A stretch of 64,000 nt of DNA from Cylindrodendrum hubeiense. Its lineage: Eukaryota; Ascomycota; Sordariomycetes; Hypocreales; Nectriaceae. The position numbers and the translations under genes are program-made. A model generated the notes under the pieces. The model was not told where the DNA came from and ran no database searches. It saw only the letters and a list, made by a program, of their open reading frames with translations. Of the stretch, positions 34,168 through 46,900 are shown piece after piece (position 1 is the first letter of the stretch; every line of letters begins with the position of its first letter). The stretch is from positions 62,001 through 126,000 of the forward strand of contig JAANBB010000023.1 of the NCBI GenBank assembly GCA_014621425.1, read 5' to 3'.

Positions 34168-34176
34168 TTTATAAAT
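34168..34176 (+). promoter_or_regulatory. TATA-like box upstream of the lectin-like gene
   Basis: TTTATAAAT lies about 145 bases before the ATG at 34320. Confidence 0.35.
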
Positions 34177-34319
34177 CCCCCATGGGTCTATGACTTTCGC
34201 CAATTTGCAGTCCACCCCCCATTGATCGAACTGTATTACTCTCCGCGTTAACTAGGCGGGTTGTCATTTACACACACACACACATCTTTTCCATCTTGTC
34301 TCGCAACCGAAATTCCACC

Positions 34320-35026
34320 ATGAGTTCCGGCGGCACCTCTGGTCCTCGGGCACCCGAGCCTCTTTTGCGGCTCAAGTGCAATCTTCGAGTTGAGATGACT
34401 GGAACGTTTGTCGACCTGAATGGAGGCGGAGGTCAAGACCCTCCAGTGATTGGACAGTAAGACCCAGTCTGCCTAATTATGTCATATATGAACTGATGAT
34501 TGGACACTTCAGAAATGACAACAACTGGGAGACAAACCCGAACCAGCATTGGGAACTATACACCCTCCCCGGAAGGGGGGATGACGAGATTTTGATCAAA
34601 AGTGTTGTCAGTGGGGGATATTTACTGTCAGACGGTAAGTACGGACTGCAGTGGAAGATGTGCAATCACGAGACTTGCATTGCGGAACCCAATCATTGTG
34701 TACTACTGCTAACATATAAATGCATCTAGGCCATGCCACTAAAATCCGTTGCGAGCGAGTCAACATATGGGACGAAAATGTTCGCTGGCATATCGAGGGC
34801 ATGGACTGGGGTAACTTTAACAGTGATACACATATAAGGTAAAGTTGATTGACCTGCCCAATTAAACAGCGGATACTAAGTGCGGATGCTTCCTAGGTTC
34901 CGCAACCACAAGCATAGCAATTCTTACCTCGACCTGGCAAATGGACATAAAGAGAACAGGACACCCATGATGACATGGGACAGACATGGCGGGTCCAACC
35001 AGGTCTTCAAACTCTGGAGACGATAG
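34320..35026 (+). CDS. Small beta-trefoil (ricin-B-like) lectin domain protein
   Basis: Four exons (34320-34456, 34513-34634, 34730-34838, 34897-35026) join in frame to 165 aa. After a 14-residue flexible leader, the rest fits a single beta-trefoil. The first unit has Y/F-V-D-L-N-G-G and a Q-x-W-E-L-Y motif; the second has I-K-S-V-V-S-G-G-Y-L with R-W-H-I-E; the third has S-Y-L-D-L-A-N-G and a closing Q-V-F-K-L-W. The Q-x-W/F motifs are the hallmark of ricin-B-type folds. Cytosolic fungal lectins of this class bind sugars and often serve in defence against animals feeding on the fungus; that role here is inference. There is no signal peptide. It sits between the two Tc core genes and might act with them or be unrelated. 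Confidence 0.78.
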
Positions 35027-36226
35027 AGCCGCGGCACTATGAGTATTGGGATTCCAGAATTAGATGCCCGCTCCTCCAATGTACTCGGGATATAGAGAGC
35101 AATCAGCGACTCTGTTTAGAATTCAGGATTAGATTCTGTTAAAGCCCTGTAAGGGATGCTATATCGAATCAACATAATGCTCTCCAAGTCAAACATGACC
35201 CCTGTTAGCGAGAGGATTTTCTGCGTCATGGATCGACCCATCATCATCGAAACCTATCACAGTAATACAAAGAATCGTAAAACAGTATATTTTGTCTTAC
35301 CCCAAATCTGTGTCGACCATTGTAAACCACGTGTCGAGATTCCTGTAGAGAAAGCTAACTAATTTTGGCTGCTCGCTTTGATAGCTTTGATGCAGGGTAG
35401 TTAGAAGCATGAGGTCAGCTGGATCATGAGGCATTTTGCTCCCAGCGTAGCCCCACCATCCCAACCACGCCAGCCTCACGACTAACGATTTAACCCCTGT
35501 TCACAACATCCTCAACAATTTTAGAACGACCTGCCCGAATCGTTTGGTTTGGTCTCATAGTGCCGGCCTGAAAGTTATTGACGACGAGTGCACCTTGATT
35601 GCAATTGTTCCTTTCGAGCCCCACCTCCATAGCGTGGTACAAACCGCTGGTTGTGTGAGTGATGGCTGCCATGGACTTATAATCTGACGCGTGTCCAGAG
35701 CAGCTGTATTGGCAGGGCCACCTATGCGGTACCCGGGGGGTTGACTATGCACACTTCCTAATAGTATTTTTCTCATTTATGTTAATATTTTTCTTCCCAT
35801 GGCTTTATTTAGCTAAGTTTATAAAAGACAGCTACATATACGACACAGTTACAGGCTCTGATATCACCTCTACAAGAAAGCGGTGGGGGCCGTACTGGGC
35901 ATCTCAGTCAACCCACCGGATACGTACCTAGTAGCAGTACCTATTAGTTCGTCCGACGTTCCCAGCGAGTCAAGACGCTTCCAGTGTCCCGAATACGGAC
36001 ACCAGTTCCACGTGCTGCAGGGAAACCATGCGAAGCACTCCTCCGCATCACCGCCAATAGTCTCGCTGCAAGATAGTCCCAAGTCGTGTGTTTCCCGAAA
36101 TTGAGTCACTACACAGCAAGTCCTCCGGTAGTTGACCTCGCCAGTGAAAGTATGGTTATGAATTTCAATAGAGCTGTATTACCAGCATGGCCTGTTGGAA
36201 TTTGGGGCTATGGATGAGGAACTAAA
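35027..36226. other. Intergenic region with one cysteine-rich open frame
   Basis: No gene is firmly supported. On the minus strand, 36150-35870 is open and encodes a Cys/Trp-rich stretch (a C-C pair, then C...C-F-x-W-F-P-C...W-C), which could be a remnant exon of a small secreted protein. No start, signal peptide or splice partner was found. Confidence 0.4.
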
Positions 36227-39200
36227 TTACTGAGCAGGCTTCGAAGCGTTGGCGGCCGCGGCAGCGGCCTCTGCCTCCTTTGTCTTTTGCAACCGCTCCG
36301 ATATGTCCCACACTTCGGTCTGGACCTCTCCGTCCGTTGCCTTCTCCAGCCGCACCATTTTCCAGTCCACGGCGAATTTGCCCTGCCTGAGCTCCCCCTT
36401 TTCAATTGTCTTCCACGACTCGTAGATCCTGATCGCGTACTGCCCCAGCTCGGCGACGCTGCCCTGTAGCTCAAGGGTGAGGCTTTGGCCATGTTTCACC
36501 ACAAAGCCCTCTGGGCTTGTCGTCTCCAGGCTGCCTTTGGAGATGACCGGGTATAGCTCAAAGTCCAGCGACCGCGTGTCGTCCGGAACCGAGATCTTCA
36601 TCTCAAAGTCGGACGTCCCGCCTATTATGTCATCGGGCAGCGACAGGTCGCTGTCCCACCCGCGCGTCAGCCTGTAGATGTTACCCTTCTGCTCCAAATC
36701 GGGCTCCTCAGTCTTTTCGACCGCCTTCCCAGACTCAGGTTTCTTCTCGGCTTTCTCCTCGGGGTTTTCGACTGCCTCCCCGGACTCGGGCTTCTTCTCG
36801 GCTTCATCCTCGGTCTCGTCGGACTTTACCTCAGACTTCACCTCAGACTTCACCTCCTTCGGTTTTGCTTCTTCTCCCCCAGAAGAAATTAATCGGTTGA
36901 AAATCGCCTTCCCTTTCTCCAAGATAACATCAAATAGGTCCGGCTCGCCTTGCTTCGGTGTCTGCTTGACCAAAGGCTTCCAGTCTAGCTCGCTGAACAA
37001 CCTCGGCTCCGTCACCTTGCCGTCACCGCCAATGTTCGGCGTGTGCTCGAGGCAGACGAGGATAAAGCCAAATGCAAGGTCTTTTCCCTTGTCCTTACCT
37101 TTCTCTTTCTTCATCTGATTATTTGTGGCATGCAGCGTGAGACGCCCGATGCCAGTCTTCTCATTGTACTTGAATTTGGTGTCCCATGTGAGCAGAGGAT
37201 CAAGATTGTGTATGCGAGTGGCCTCGAAATTGGACGATGAAGGGGTTGGGATTGACGGCTTTACGAGCGTGACATCCTTGGGGTCGACTTTGGGGAAATA
37301 CATGGTGCCATCAGTACCAGAAGGCCTTGGCTCACCTTGTCAGCATCTGAACACTTGCACAGCAAGCAATATGGAACAGAGACTTACAATTTGTAGGTGA
37401 TGTCAGTGACGATATTGCCAAGGCGCGAGAATATCGGCTTTGTAAACTCGAGCTCGCCATGACCGGGGTAAGAGAGCTTGCCGGCGTTTTGGAACTGGTT
37501 TTTGATGTTTTTGGTAATAACTCCAACACCGCGCGCCATCGCCTCACGTAGGCTAGACTCAATTGCCGTCGCCGTGGTGTCCGTAAGCTTAGTGTTGCCC
37601 TCAGCTTTCGGTTGGATTTTGTCGATATTGACTTCTGTGTCCTTTGGCTCACTGTTGTCATTGAGACCCGCGAGCTTTAGTCTGAGTACGTTCTGTTCCA
37701 CCTCTTTCTCCTGGACCATAAACTTCTCCACGACATCCTCGATAACGAGGAAAACGGTCCACTTGGCAGTATACTTGTAGCTGCGATGGAGGTCAGTTTT
37801 GAATCACGACGGCTTGCAAGTTGAAGCACCCACTGTAACTCATCTCTGTCTGTCCTCATGTCACTAGTACCCGCAAAAGCAACCTGGTAGTTGTACACGA
37901 TTTTGCCACTGACTTTTAGCTCTGAACTTCCCGGCTCCCACGTCACATCGACAGTCGAATCGGCTGAAATATCGTAGTTATTGTACGAGAAGTTGTTGTT
38001 CGGAGCTTCAGGACTCGCGAAACCGTGCACTTTGTTAGTACCCGGCTGCTCGCTGTGCATGTACCAACGGAAATGCGAGTCGCCCTCGCGATTAAACCCA
38101 AAGGACTCATCGCTGGCGGAAATAGGATTCTTGCCTTTCAATTGACAACCGATGGCGTACACCGGTTCAATCACTCCGCACCTGTCTTGCGCGTTGTACC
38201 TACGAACCGGCTCGCCGACCTGCATGTATGTTGCCAAGCAGAGCTCCCGGAGCTGCGGTAGTAGGAATTTTGACATGAAGACACGGTGGTCAAGGATGAA
38301 CGAGCCGTCGAGGCCGGGCTCGGCCAGGTTGCCATTGTGCCCGAGCTTGAGCTTTCTGGGCAGGTCTCGCGCCTGGACCTTGTCCACGCTCGTCTCAACG
38401 CCGTTTTCAATGATTATTTGCTTTGCACCCTTCGAGGTGTCGACGTTCTCGCAGTACAGTAGGCAGTTGTAGTCCCCGTCTTTCCACGTGCCGAGGCGGT
38501 TGTCCTTAGTCGGCGTGTAATCACCCATACTGTTTTGACCCAGGTCTTTACTGTGTTTGAGGTAGGGGTACACCTGGTTGTAGACGTGGACGGGGCCTAA
38601 TGCAAGGTTAGATTTGCTGATCACGAACTACAAAGGTGTGATGAAATGTCTTACGGAATGTTGGCGTCTGCGTGTGGACTGGCCAAGGAGAAGAGTCAGG
38701 TTAGCAACAGAGACTATCAAACGGCGAGCTTCAAGGAGGCTGTAGGACTGACCTTTATCTGTCGGAAGCTTGAACTTAATGCCCATTGTTGCAATGGCAT
38801 CATCACCTTCCTTGGCTGCCCACCCGGACAGCATACTCAAAATGGACGTCTTGTACAGCTTGTTTTCTTCCAAGGCAAAAAAGTCGTTGTAAGACATCAT
38901 CTCCTTCGTTTCCGGGTTCCGCATGGTGCTGATCTGGTCGTCTGGTGTGTACCACCCAGCGCTGCCCAAGGCGCAGAAGATGCGCTGCGCCGAGTAGTCG
39001 CCGGGAACGAAGCCTGGGTAATTCTCCTTGAACTGGTTGAGCCAGCGCTTCTTGCGCTTCTTGGCGATTTCCGAGTCGCCGGGTGTGATTTCATACGACA
39101 CCTCGTTAACCTTGGCCGGCACAGCAAGAGCCCAGTCGCAGATCGGAAATGTCTTGCCGGGGAATAGGAACCTGCCACTTTTCAACCTGGTGAAGTTTTA

Positions 39201-39547
39201 GCCATGAAAGTGCTCCGCATGGGCGGCAAGTGGTTGGAGACATACCGAAGGATGTACATGACTTCGGTCGCGTTGCTCGTGGAGCCATTGATGATGATGG
39301 ATGGCGCATCGAGCACAGCTTCCATCCGGTGTTTACTCACTGGGTCATAAAAGGCAATCTCCGGCTTCTCGCCAGACTCCTCAGCCTCCTTGACGGCCTT
39401 GTCGAAGAGCGATCGGAAACTGGAATTGATGATGCCCTGCGAAAGGGCAATGACCTGGTCAAAATAGTTGTTGTCGTGATCAACATCCTCCAAGGAGCCT
39501 GTAGCCAGGCTAATGTCCACGCGGGTGGGAAATCGGTCAGTGGCCAT
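36227..39547 (-). CDS. Uncharacterised 996-aa protein, six exons, paired with the TcA-like gene
   Basis: Exons 39547-39246, 39186-38753, 38596-37834, 37780-37388 and 37325-36227 keep frame through GT/AG introns to give 996 aa. A possible 24-nt extra exon (38670-38640 region) would add eight residues without changing phase, making six. There is no signal peptide, membrane span or recognised catalytic motif. Most of the chain looks beta-rich and soluble. Residues about 760-840 are a lysine/glutamate linker with K-S-E-V and E-K-K-P-E-S-G repeats, and the C-terminus is an alanine-rich helix. The N-terminal Y-F-D-Q-V-I-A-L-S-Q-x-I-I-N faintly recalls TULIP-type proteins such as clostridial P47/OrfX, which also occur beside toxin genes, but the match is too weak to assign. 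It lies head-to-head with TcA across 1.45 kb, so co-expression is likely. I infer a chaperone, release factor or immunity-like partner only from position. Confidence 0.75.
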
Positions 39548-40992
39548 GTTGGCGACGTTGTGCAAAAACAGGAGGCAGCGTGTAAGAGGAATCTAGACAC
39601 CTTGCTAGGTCGGCACTCGCAATGAAATGGGCTCCCAGTGGTGTCGTGCCAGCGCTGTGATGTATATATGAGTCCATTCTTAACCGGTGGTTGGCTGCCA
39701 CACAGCGCGTTTGTAGATGCAGTTCAGCCGCCGCTTGTGCTCCGTAAAGGGCGCGAGCGGTCGTATGCCATGGCTCGTGGCTGAACAGGTGCATGGTTCG
39801 TTCCAGATCGCGTCGAGTATTGCGTCGAGCACTGCATCGAGGCTCAATAGTCGATAATCCAGCGTCCCGTGCGGAGCCATAGTCTACCAGCTGGGCTTGT
39901 TAGCGCGTGCAACGGGCCGAGCTGAATGGGAGAAGCCATTGGGGGTTAGAACGGGAACCGAAAACGGAATCGGAGAGCTGTAATGCGACGACAGATCCGA
40001 ATCCTCCAGTGGCACCTGGTAAAATATTGGTCCAGGATGATGTTGTTCCCCCACTATTACGAAGCTAGACACACTGCACTAGCCCTTGAGGGAATCGATC
40101 GTTTGGTAATAGTTACTTCGTATGTACAGCGTAGTTCCAGCCGCCCGGTGCCACCCGTGATTGACGCACTATTCAATAGACTGCGGAAGAGGCAAGAGGC
40201 TATTGCCGGGTGTTAACGACACTAGACTAGTCTAGTCAGTTTGTCCCCTCTTCCCCTCCCCACCTCCCCACCTCCCCACATTTCATATCTACAATCTCGG
40301 CTGGTCTGTTACAAGGTCGAGATATGCTACCATGCAGACTACCGGCTGCGCTAGCACATGAGGTGGCAACTTTATACCCGTTCCGCATGTGAATAGTATC
40401 GACCTATCCCGTTGATACCTGCAGAAGACCTAGAACTATCGAATTCGTACCGGGCTCCTAGCTGAGGCCTATCTGCATTCGGATACACTAAGCTTGGGAA
40501 TCTGACCCCGTGTGACCGCTTGATGAACCGTATGCGCTAGAATGCAAAACAAGCTAGGATGGCTTGTGGAGTTGGGGAGGCGCCGACGTGGACGAGGCCA
40601 ACCTGGCAGTCCATGGCCGAAGGTATCTCAGCGCCAAGGACCCTGTACCCGTCTCTCTCGGTACCTTGGAGTCCCAGAGGCAAGGGACGAGTGCATAAAT
40701 AGGGGGCAATCACTTGGACTGCCGCTGCCGCGACGGATGGGTTATACGTCTCTTAATGTCACTGTATTACCAAGGCTCTTAAAACTGCTATTTCGGCTTG
40801 GGCAAGGGAGATTGACCTTGCTAGTCACGTCCCCATTAGATCCAACAAGCTAAGAGAGCGAGATCGCTTCTTGTTTTGGCATTGTCGCATAACATTTATT
40901 CTGAGTGGCTCTTGTTAGTCTTGTAACTCTGCGTAGCCATTGACCTTCACTTACCCATACTGCTCATTTAGAAACCCTGTTCACCCCACACA
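39548..40992. promoter_or_regulatory. Shared divergent intergenic region, 996-aa gene and TcA
   Basis: No gene is supported in this 1.45 kb stretch, which must contain the 5' control regions of both genes. It includes a pyrimidine-rich block with three CCTCCCCA-like units at about 40250-40279. No clear TATA box sits near the TcA start, whose context (CACAATGG) is good for initiation. Confidence 0.5.
40250..40279. repeat. CCTCCCCA pyrimidine tract
   Basis: Tandem CTCCCCAC units in the divergent intergenic region. Such CT tracts are common in fungal promoters; orientation suits the TcA gene. Confidence 0.55.
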
Positions 40993-43900
40993 ATGGCCGC
41001 CTCCCCCAAAGAATCGGCGCCTATCAAGGCCATCGCCTCCAACACCACCACATTCTTCACCGATCTCCCCGCTCTGTCCTCCAAGATCACGAATTTCATG
41101 ACAACCACCAAGAAGCCATTATCCGAAGCCATTAACAATGCAGTGCGTTCTGGTGGCCTTGACCTTGAGAGCACTAATCGCTTGCTCTTCTTCCACGACC
41201 TTACTACTGACGATGGGCTACGATGCTTCTTCGCGGAAAAGTACGGAAACGCCAAACCCGTGCTTGCGCAGATCGCGCTCGCACACTACCACAATGACCT
41301 GACTGCCTTTAATTCGAAGGCCGTCATAGCGCTACAGGCTACGTTTTGGGAAAGAGAACCCCCAGCCGTGCTCCTGGCGACACTGCGCAAAACAAAACTG
41401 CTCACAACGACTTTGAGTGAGCTCAGGCCTCACGTTGAAAGGGCGTTGGAGTTGGCGTTGGACAAGGGGCTCACACTTGAGTCGCCCGAATTTGGTGCGC
41501 TCATCCAATCTCCAGACTTTATGCCCGCGGCGGCGTCACCTGCGGCGTCCAAGAAGGGTGGAGAGGTGGCACGAAATGTCACGGCAGACGAGGTGTACAA
41601 AGTCATGGTTGCCCTCCAGCGTTTGCACTGCATCGTCACAGACCCGACGCACATTGATGTGCTTATCAAGAGCCGAATGCTCTCAGCGCACAGCATTGCC
41701 GTCATGTCGCGGGGTGTATTCATATCATCCATCAAGGAGACATACACGAGTGATAAGACCCTCGCCCAAATCAGCGACGACGCGGCGGCGCGTATTCACG
41801 ACCATGCGGTCACTATTGATTGCCGCAACCAAGAGACGTGGGCCAAGATCCTCGACGGGCTCAAGAGTGACTTTGTCATGATCGATCGCGTGGTGGTGAC
41901 AGAGGCCGAGAAGAAAAAAGCACAAGAGAAGGAGGAAGACGAAGCTGCCAGGACGGTAGAAGAGAAAAGGAACCTGGCAGAGAAGAGGAAGAAGGAAGCC
42001 GAGGAGAAAAGGAAGCAGGACGAGGAAGAAAAGACGCAGAAGGAAGCCGACGAGAGAAAAAAGAAAGCCGACGAGGAAAAGAAGAAGCAAGTCGAAGAAG
42101 AGCAGAGGAAATTAGCGGAGAAGGACAAAGAAGCCGGCAAATCGATCGTAGTATCCGAGCCACAGCCGCCAAGGCGAGACGTCCTTGCTCACATGAACTA
42201 CAACATGTCGACAATCTTCGACCTGCAGTCCTCTCCCTGCGAGGAGTGCTGCTCCGTCACGGGGCCGGCCGCATACTTTGTCGACCTCCTCAACTTCCTC
42301 GAAGCCTCTCGCTACTCCAGCGCCAACGGCGGGTCCCACTCGCTCTTCGAGGCCCTTATGCACCGCCGCCCAGACTTGAAGCACCTGAAGCTTTCGTGCG
42401 CCAACTCGAAGAACATGCTCCCGTACATCTCCATCGTGAACGAGGTGCTCGAGTCGTTCATCAACTCTGCGGAGGACGGCTCGAGCAGCGGTGAGGCCGT
42501 GGAGGTTGTCAATGAAACGGAGGAAAAGGCCGTGGCGGACGCAAGCCCGTTACAAAACCGAGAAGTCTCTGCGTTCGGCAAAATGGAAAGCCTCATGTTC
42601 CCGCTGGACGTGTTTCCCTTCAACCAGGGCCTCAGCGCGATCGAGCTGTATCTCAGTGCCGTGGGCATGACCCCCTTCGACGTTCTCACCACCTTCCGCT
42701 CCGAGGCTCGCATCCTTGCTAGTTACCGGGACGCTTTGCCCGAAGACAAATTGTCGCGCGAAGACCTCCTGAAGGAAGCAGAGATCGTCTACAGGCGCGC
42801 AGCGACGGCCGAGTCGCTGAACCTGCGGCCGATGGACGTCGCCGCCATCACACAAGAGACAATCTACACGCCGCGGCTGATGCGCAAAATCATGGCTCTG
42901 CGTCCCAAAGGAGGGGAATTGCTACTGAGAGGACTCGAAGCCCCCGAAACCTGCGAGAACTGGGGGTACGAGGATGAAATGGAGATGACCGATACCAGTG
43001 AGTTCAATGGCACCGGACTCTGCTTCATTCGCTCGCAGTTCATGCCACGTTCCGGGCTGTCGTTCGAGGAGCTACTCGAGCTGCTCAGCAGCCGCTACTT
43101 TGGCACGCGGCTCGTCATCACCAATGCCGACAAGAAGAAGGCTTTCACGGGACAAATCTCTGAAATGCGTCTGCAATCGCTCAACCTCGCCGCCGAGGGG
43201 CCCGCTAAGACGACCGTGGGCCCTCTGAAGGAGCAGATTTGCCACGAGATACAGGCCTTTATCAGACTCAAGAACCGCCTCGGCTGGACCATCTCAAGGC
43301 TGGACACGACGCTGTCGGCGCTGCTCGAGAACCACGTCGCCACAGGTGTGGCGCGCAACATAGACAGTTCGCTCGGCATCTCATTCCGGTTGCTGGAGGA
43401 TCTGTCGTGCACCAAGAAGCTCGCGGATCTCGTCGACATGCCCATCGAAGATATACTGCCACTTTGGGCCCCTATTGGGACTCATGGGAAGAACTCGTTA
43501 TTCGAGCGCGTGTTTCTGGGGGCGGCAACTGTTCTCTCCGGCGACCCCATCTTCGCGTCCCTCAAGCTGCCCAAAAAGCCCATCAAAGATCATATTCCCG
43601 CGCTGATGGCTGCTTTGAGGCGTACCCAAGACGAGTTGGGGAGCGTGATGCGTGCTGCTGACATCAAGGATACTAACGTCGATATCACCATGGACGTGCT
43701 GACAAAACTATACCGACACTCGACCATGTGCCGGATGCTCAAGGCCACGCCCACCGAGTACCTGGAGATTCGGTCGCTGTTGCCGGCGGGTGTTGATCTC
43801 TTCCGTGACCCGCAGACGACCATGTCACACATCGAGGGATGGGTCAAGCTCGCAGAATGTGGCTGGTCCAAGGAAGACATTGTAGCCACTATCAATCCCC

Positions 43901-46900
43901 CACCGCCGGCTGCCAGCACGTTGAACTTGAACACTAAGAGCATCATCAACGCCCTGAGCCTGACCGCCTCCATCGTTGCTGAACTCGACGCTTTGAACAA
44001 GTTCTGGGAATCTCGAATCGGAGATAAGACTGTACGACCTGAAGACATTGTGCAAGTATGCGGAGAACTGTATGACGCGACCACCACGGCCGCCGTCACG
44101 GCATTCATTGAAGGAACTCAGAAGATGGAAAAGAGCATCCCTCTTTCCAGCCCTGTGGCTACATTCCTACAGGGCATCAAGAAGCTCCCTCCCAACTTGA
44201 CGCTGTCGGTCAGCCTTGGTAGCAAGGCGGGGGGTGGCAGCGTTTTACTGACTCTCACGGGAGTTCTGTCGCCCGATAGCAGAAACTTGTTGCTAGAAGA
44301 GGAGAAAAGTAAGGACGTCCTTGGGGAGCTGACTGTTCTACTGGACGAGCTTAGAACGCTCTCCAGTTCTGCATGGAACCCTGTTTCGGAGCGATTATTT
44401 GCCGCTCTGGACAAGGAAGAGCAGGATGATCTCGCTGAGCAGTTCGAGGAGGACGTCCGCGACGGGACGCGTGATTTTGAGCATGACAAGCAGGCATACG
44501 AGGTTGAGATGACGCTCAAGGCTCGCCGACTCGAGTTCATCTCGGCCGCGTTGCCGACATTGCGCAAGCAGCTCGTGCAGCGAGCCGTCGTGCGAGCCAT
44601 TGGCGAAGCCATGCCGGGGCTTGAGCCGCCGGTGCTTTCGATGCTGACAACGATGCCCCTGGGTAACAGCGAGACTGCGGCCGCCGAGGCCATTCAGCAG
44701 GTCTGCTCCGGCTTCGCCACCAACGGCGCAACAGACGAGGAAATGCAGGATGTCTTCTTCCGCCCGGTAGCGTCGGACACGTACCAGTTCCAGCTGCTAT
44801 CGGAGAAGATTGTCGAGAAGTCTGGCGTGGAGCAGGGCGTGGGTGCCAAGGACACGCCCAACGAGGGTGGTCCCACGCTGGCGATCAACGGCGTCAACCT
44901 CCCCCTGACCAGAACCGCCGCAGACGACGGCTGGCAGTCAGCCCCTATTATGCTCACAACCAGCCAGCCGTACGCCCTGAGCGCGTCCGTCAGCCTCAAG
45001 ACGGCTCGCTGGCTGACGAAGCAGTCGTCGCAGCCCATCGAGTTCAGCACGTCGGCACTCATGCCCGTCAACATCATCTCGTCCGTCTCGCACCAGCTCG
45101 TCACCGTGGGCCGCTTCGCGCAGCTCGTGCAGAAGCTCGGCCTCGGCCTCGAGGAGTTCAAGTATCTCAGCTCCTCGGCCGTCACACCCGTCAAGGTGGA
45201 CCTGAACAGCCCGGGCATCAGGGGCTTGTGTGCGCTCGAGATGTACCGCAGCGTGCGCGACTCCGTCGCGGATGACGGCGATGCCCTTGTGGCGCTCTTT
45301 GCTTGGCTGTGCAGCCCGGCCACGAATGACAACTCTTCTTTGGCGTCGCGCCTGGCGAAGGCAACGATCTGGCCCGAGGTGCAGCTGGCTACGGTGCTAG
45401 AGCTCAAGTACCCAGGCCTCAAAGAGAGAGAGATCATCGACCGCTTCGCATCGTCTCTTGACGAACTTGTCGCCTTGCAGGCCATCATGGAGTCGTCCGC
45501 GCGCCTCTCGGCAGCTCCAGGCCAGCAAGTCGCCCAGCCCCTGCTCATCTTGTTCCAGATCGCCACGCCCACGCCTCCCATGGACAAAAGGAAGGATCTC
45601 AACACTGCGTCTTCTCTGCAGCTCTGCCTCGGACCCGGTCAGCTTGCGCAGTGCAATCGCGACGTGCGCGAGAACCAGCGGACGGCGCTGGTGCAGTTCC
45701 TGCTGCGACAAGACTACATCCAGAACCTGGGCATTGGCGACCCGGACGGTCTGTTCGCGCACTTCATGCTCGACGTGCAGATGGGCGGACAGCTCGAGAT
45801 CACGCGCATCAAGGCCGCCATTTCAACAGTCCAGCTGTTTGTGCAGCGCGTGCTGCTGGGCAAGGAAGTGTCTGCCGGCGTCCTAGATGCGAAGGTCGAC
45901 AAGAAGAAGTGGGCGTGGATGCAGCGACATAACATCTGGCAGGCCACGCGCAAGGCGTTCTTGTACCCCGAGAACTGGATCGACCCCAGTCTTCGTGACG
46001 ACAAGACGCCGTTGTTTGACGCGTACGAAACGGCCGTCATGTCCAAGGATCTCAGCTGGGACACCTTCTCACAGGCCATCAAGGGCTATGTGCAGTCTCT
46101 GCAGGGCATCGCAGACCTCGACATTACTGCGTATCTGCGTGAGCTGCGACCCGGTGATGTCGAGATATACCACTTCTTTGGACGCACACGGAGCGCGCCG
46201 TTCGACTTCTACTACCGCACGATGCGCATCCTGCGCTCCGGCTCTGGCAAAGACCTCGTCTTCTGGTCGTCATGGAGCAAGATTGGCGTCGAAGCTCCGG
46301 CATATGAGGCGGATTGGGACGGCAAGACGCTCGACAAGGGCGGCTGCTACCTCGTTCCCGTCGTGCGAAACAACCGCCTGTTCCTATACTTGCCGCAGCT
46401 CATGGCCAAGTCGCAGGCCGCGAAGCCGCAGGACGCGAAGACGGACAAGGAGCTCCAGGATATAAGCAAAGAAAAGCTCAAAGCGACAGCTGGCCCCTGC
46501 AAGTGGGAGATTCGAATGAGCTGGACGGAGTTGGTTGATGGGCAGTGGACTCCCAAGCGGCTGTCGCAGACGCCTCTTATCGTCGAGTGGAGAGACGTGG
46601 TGGATAATCTACCGTCAGTTGACAAGTTCATCTTCAACGCTGAGACAACCGGCCCCAATGTGATAATCCGGGTCGGTTGCCGCCGCTCGCAGGACGGAAG
46701 TTACTATAGCCTCGGCCACTTCGACATCAACGACGAGCGAGTCGTGACAACCAGCGGCAAGGAGCAGAACAAATCTCTGGGTACGGCCATGAATACCTCG
46801 TTCCACAAATACTCGTGGAAAAGCGCGTCGAACGTGAAGGTCGACGAGGCGGACAAGACGACCATCGGCGCCTTGGGGGAGCTGGTCACGCCGACTGTCG

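Larger units (their letters stand above)
32464..34319. other. Divergent intergenic region between TcB-TcC-like and lectin-like genes
   Basis: About 1.85 kb between two genes that point away from each other. It holds a TATA-like element for each gene and a CA microsatellite (about 34269-34284). No coding region is supported. Confidence 0.5.
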
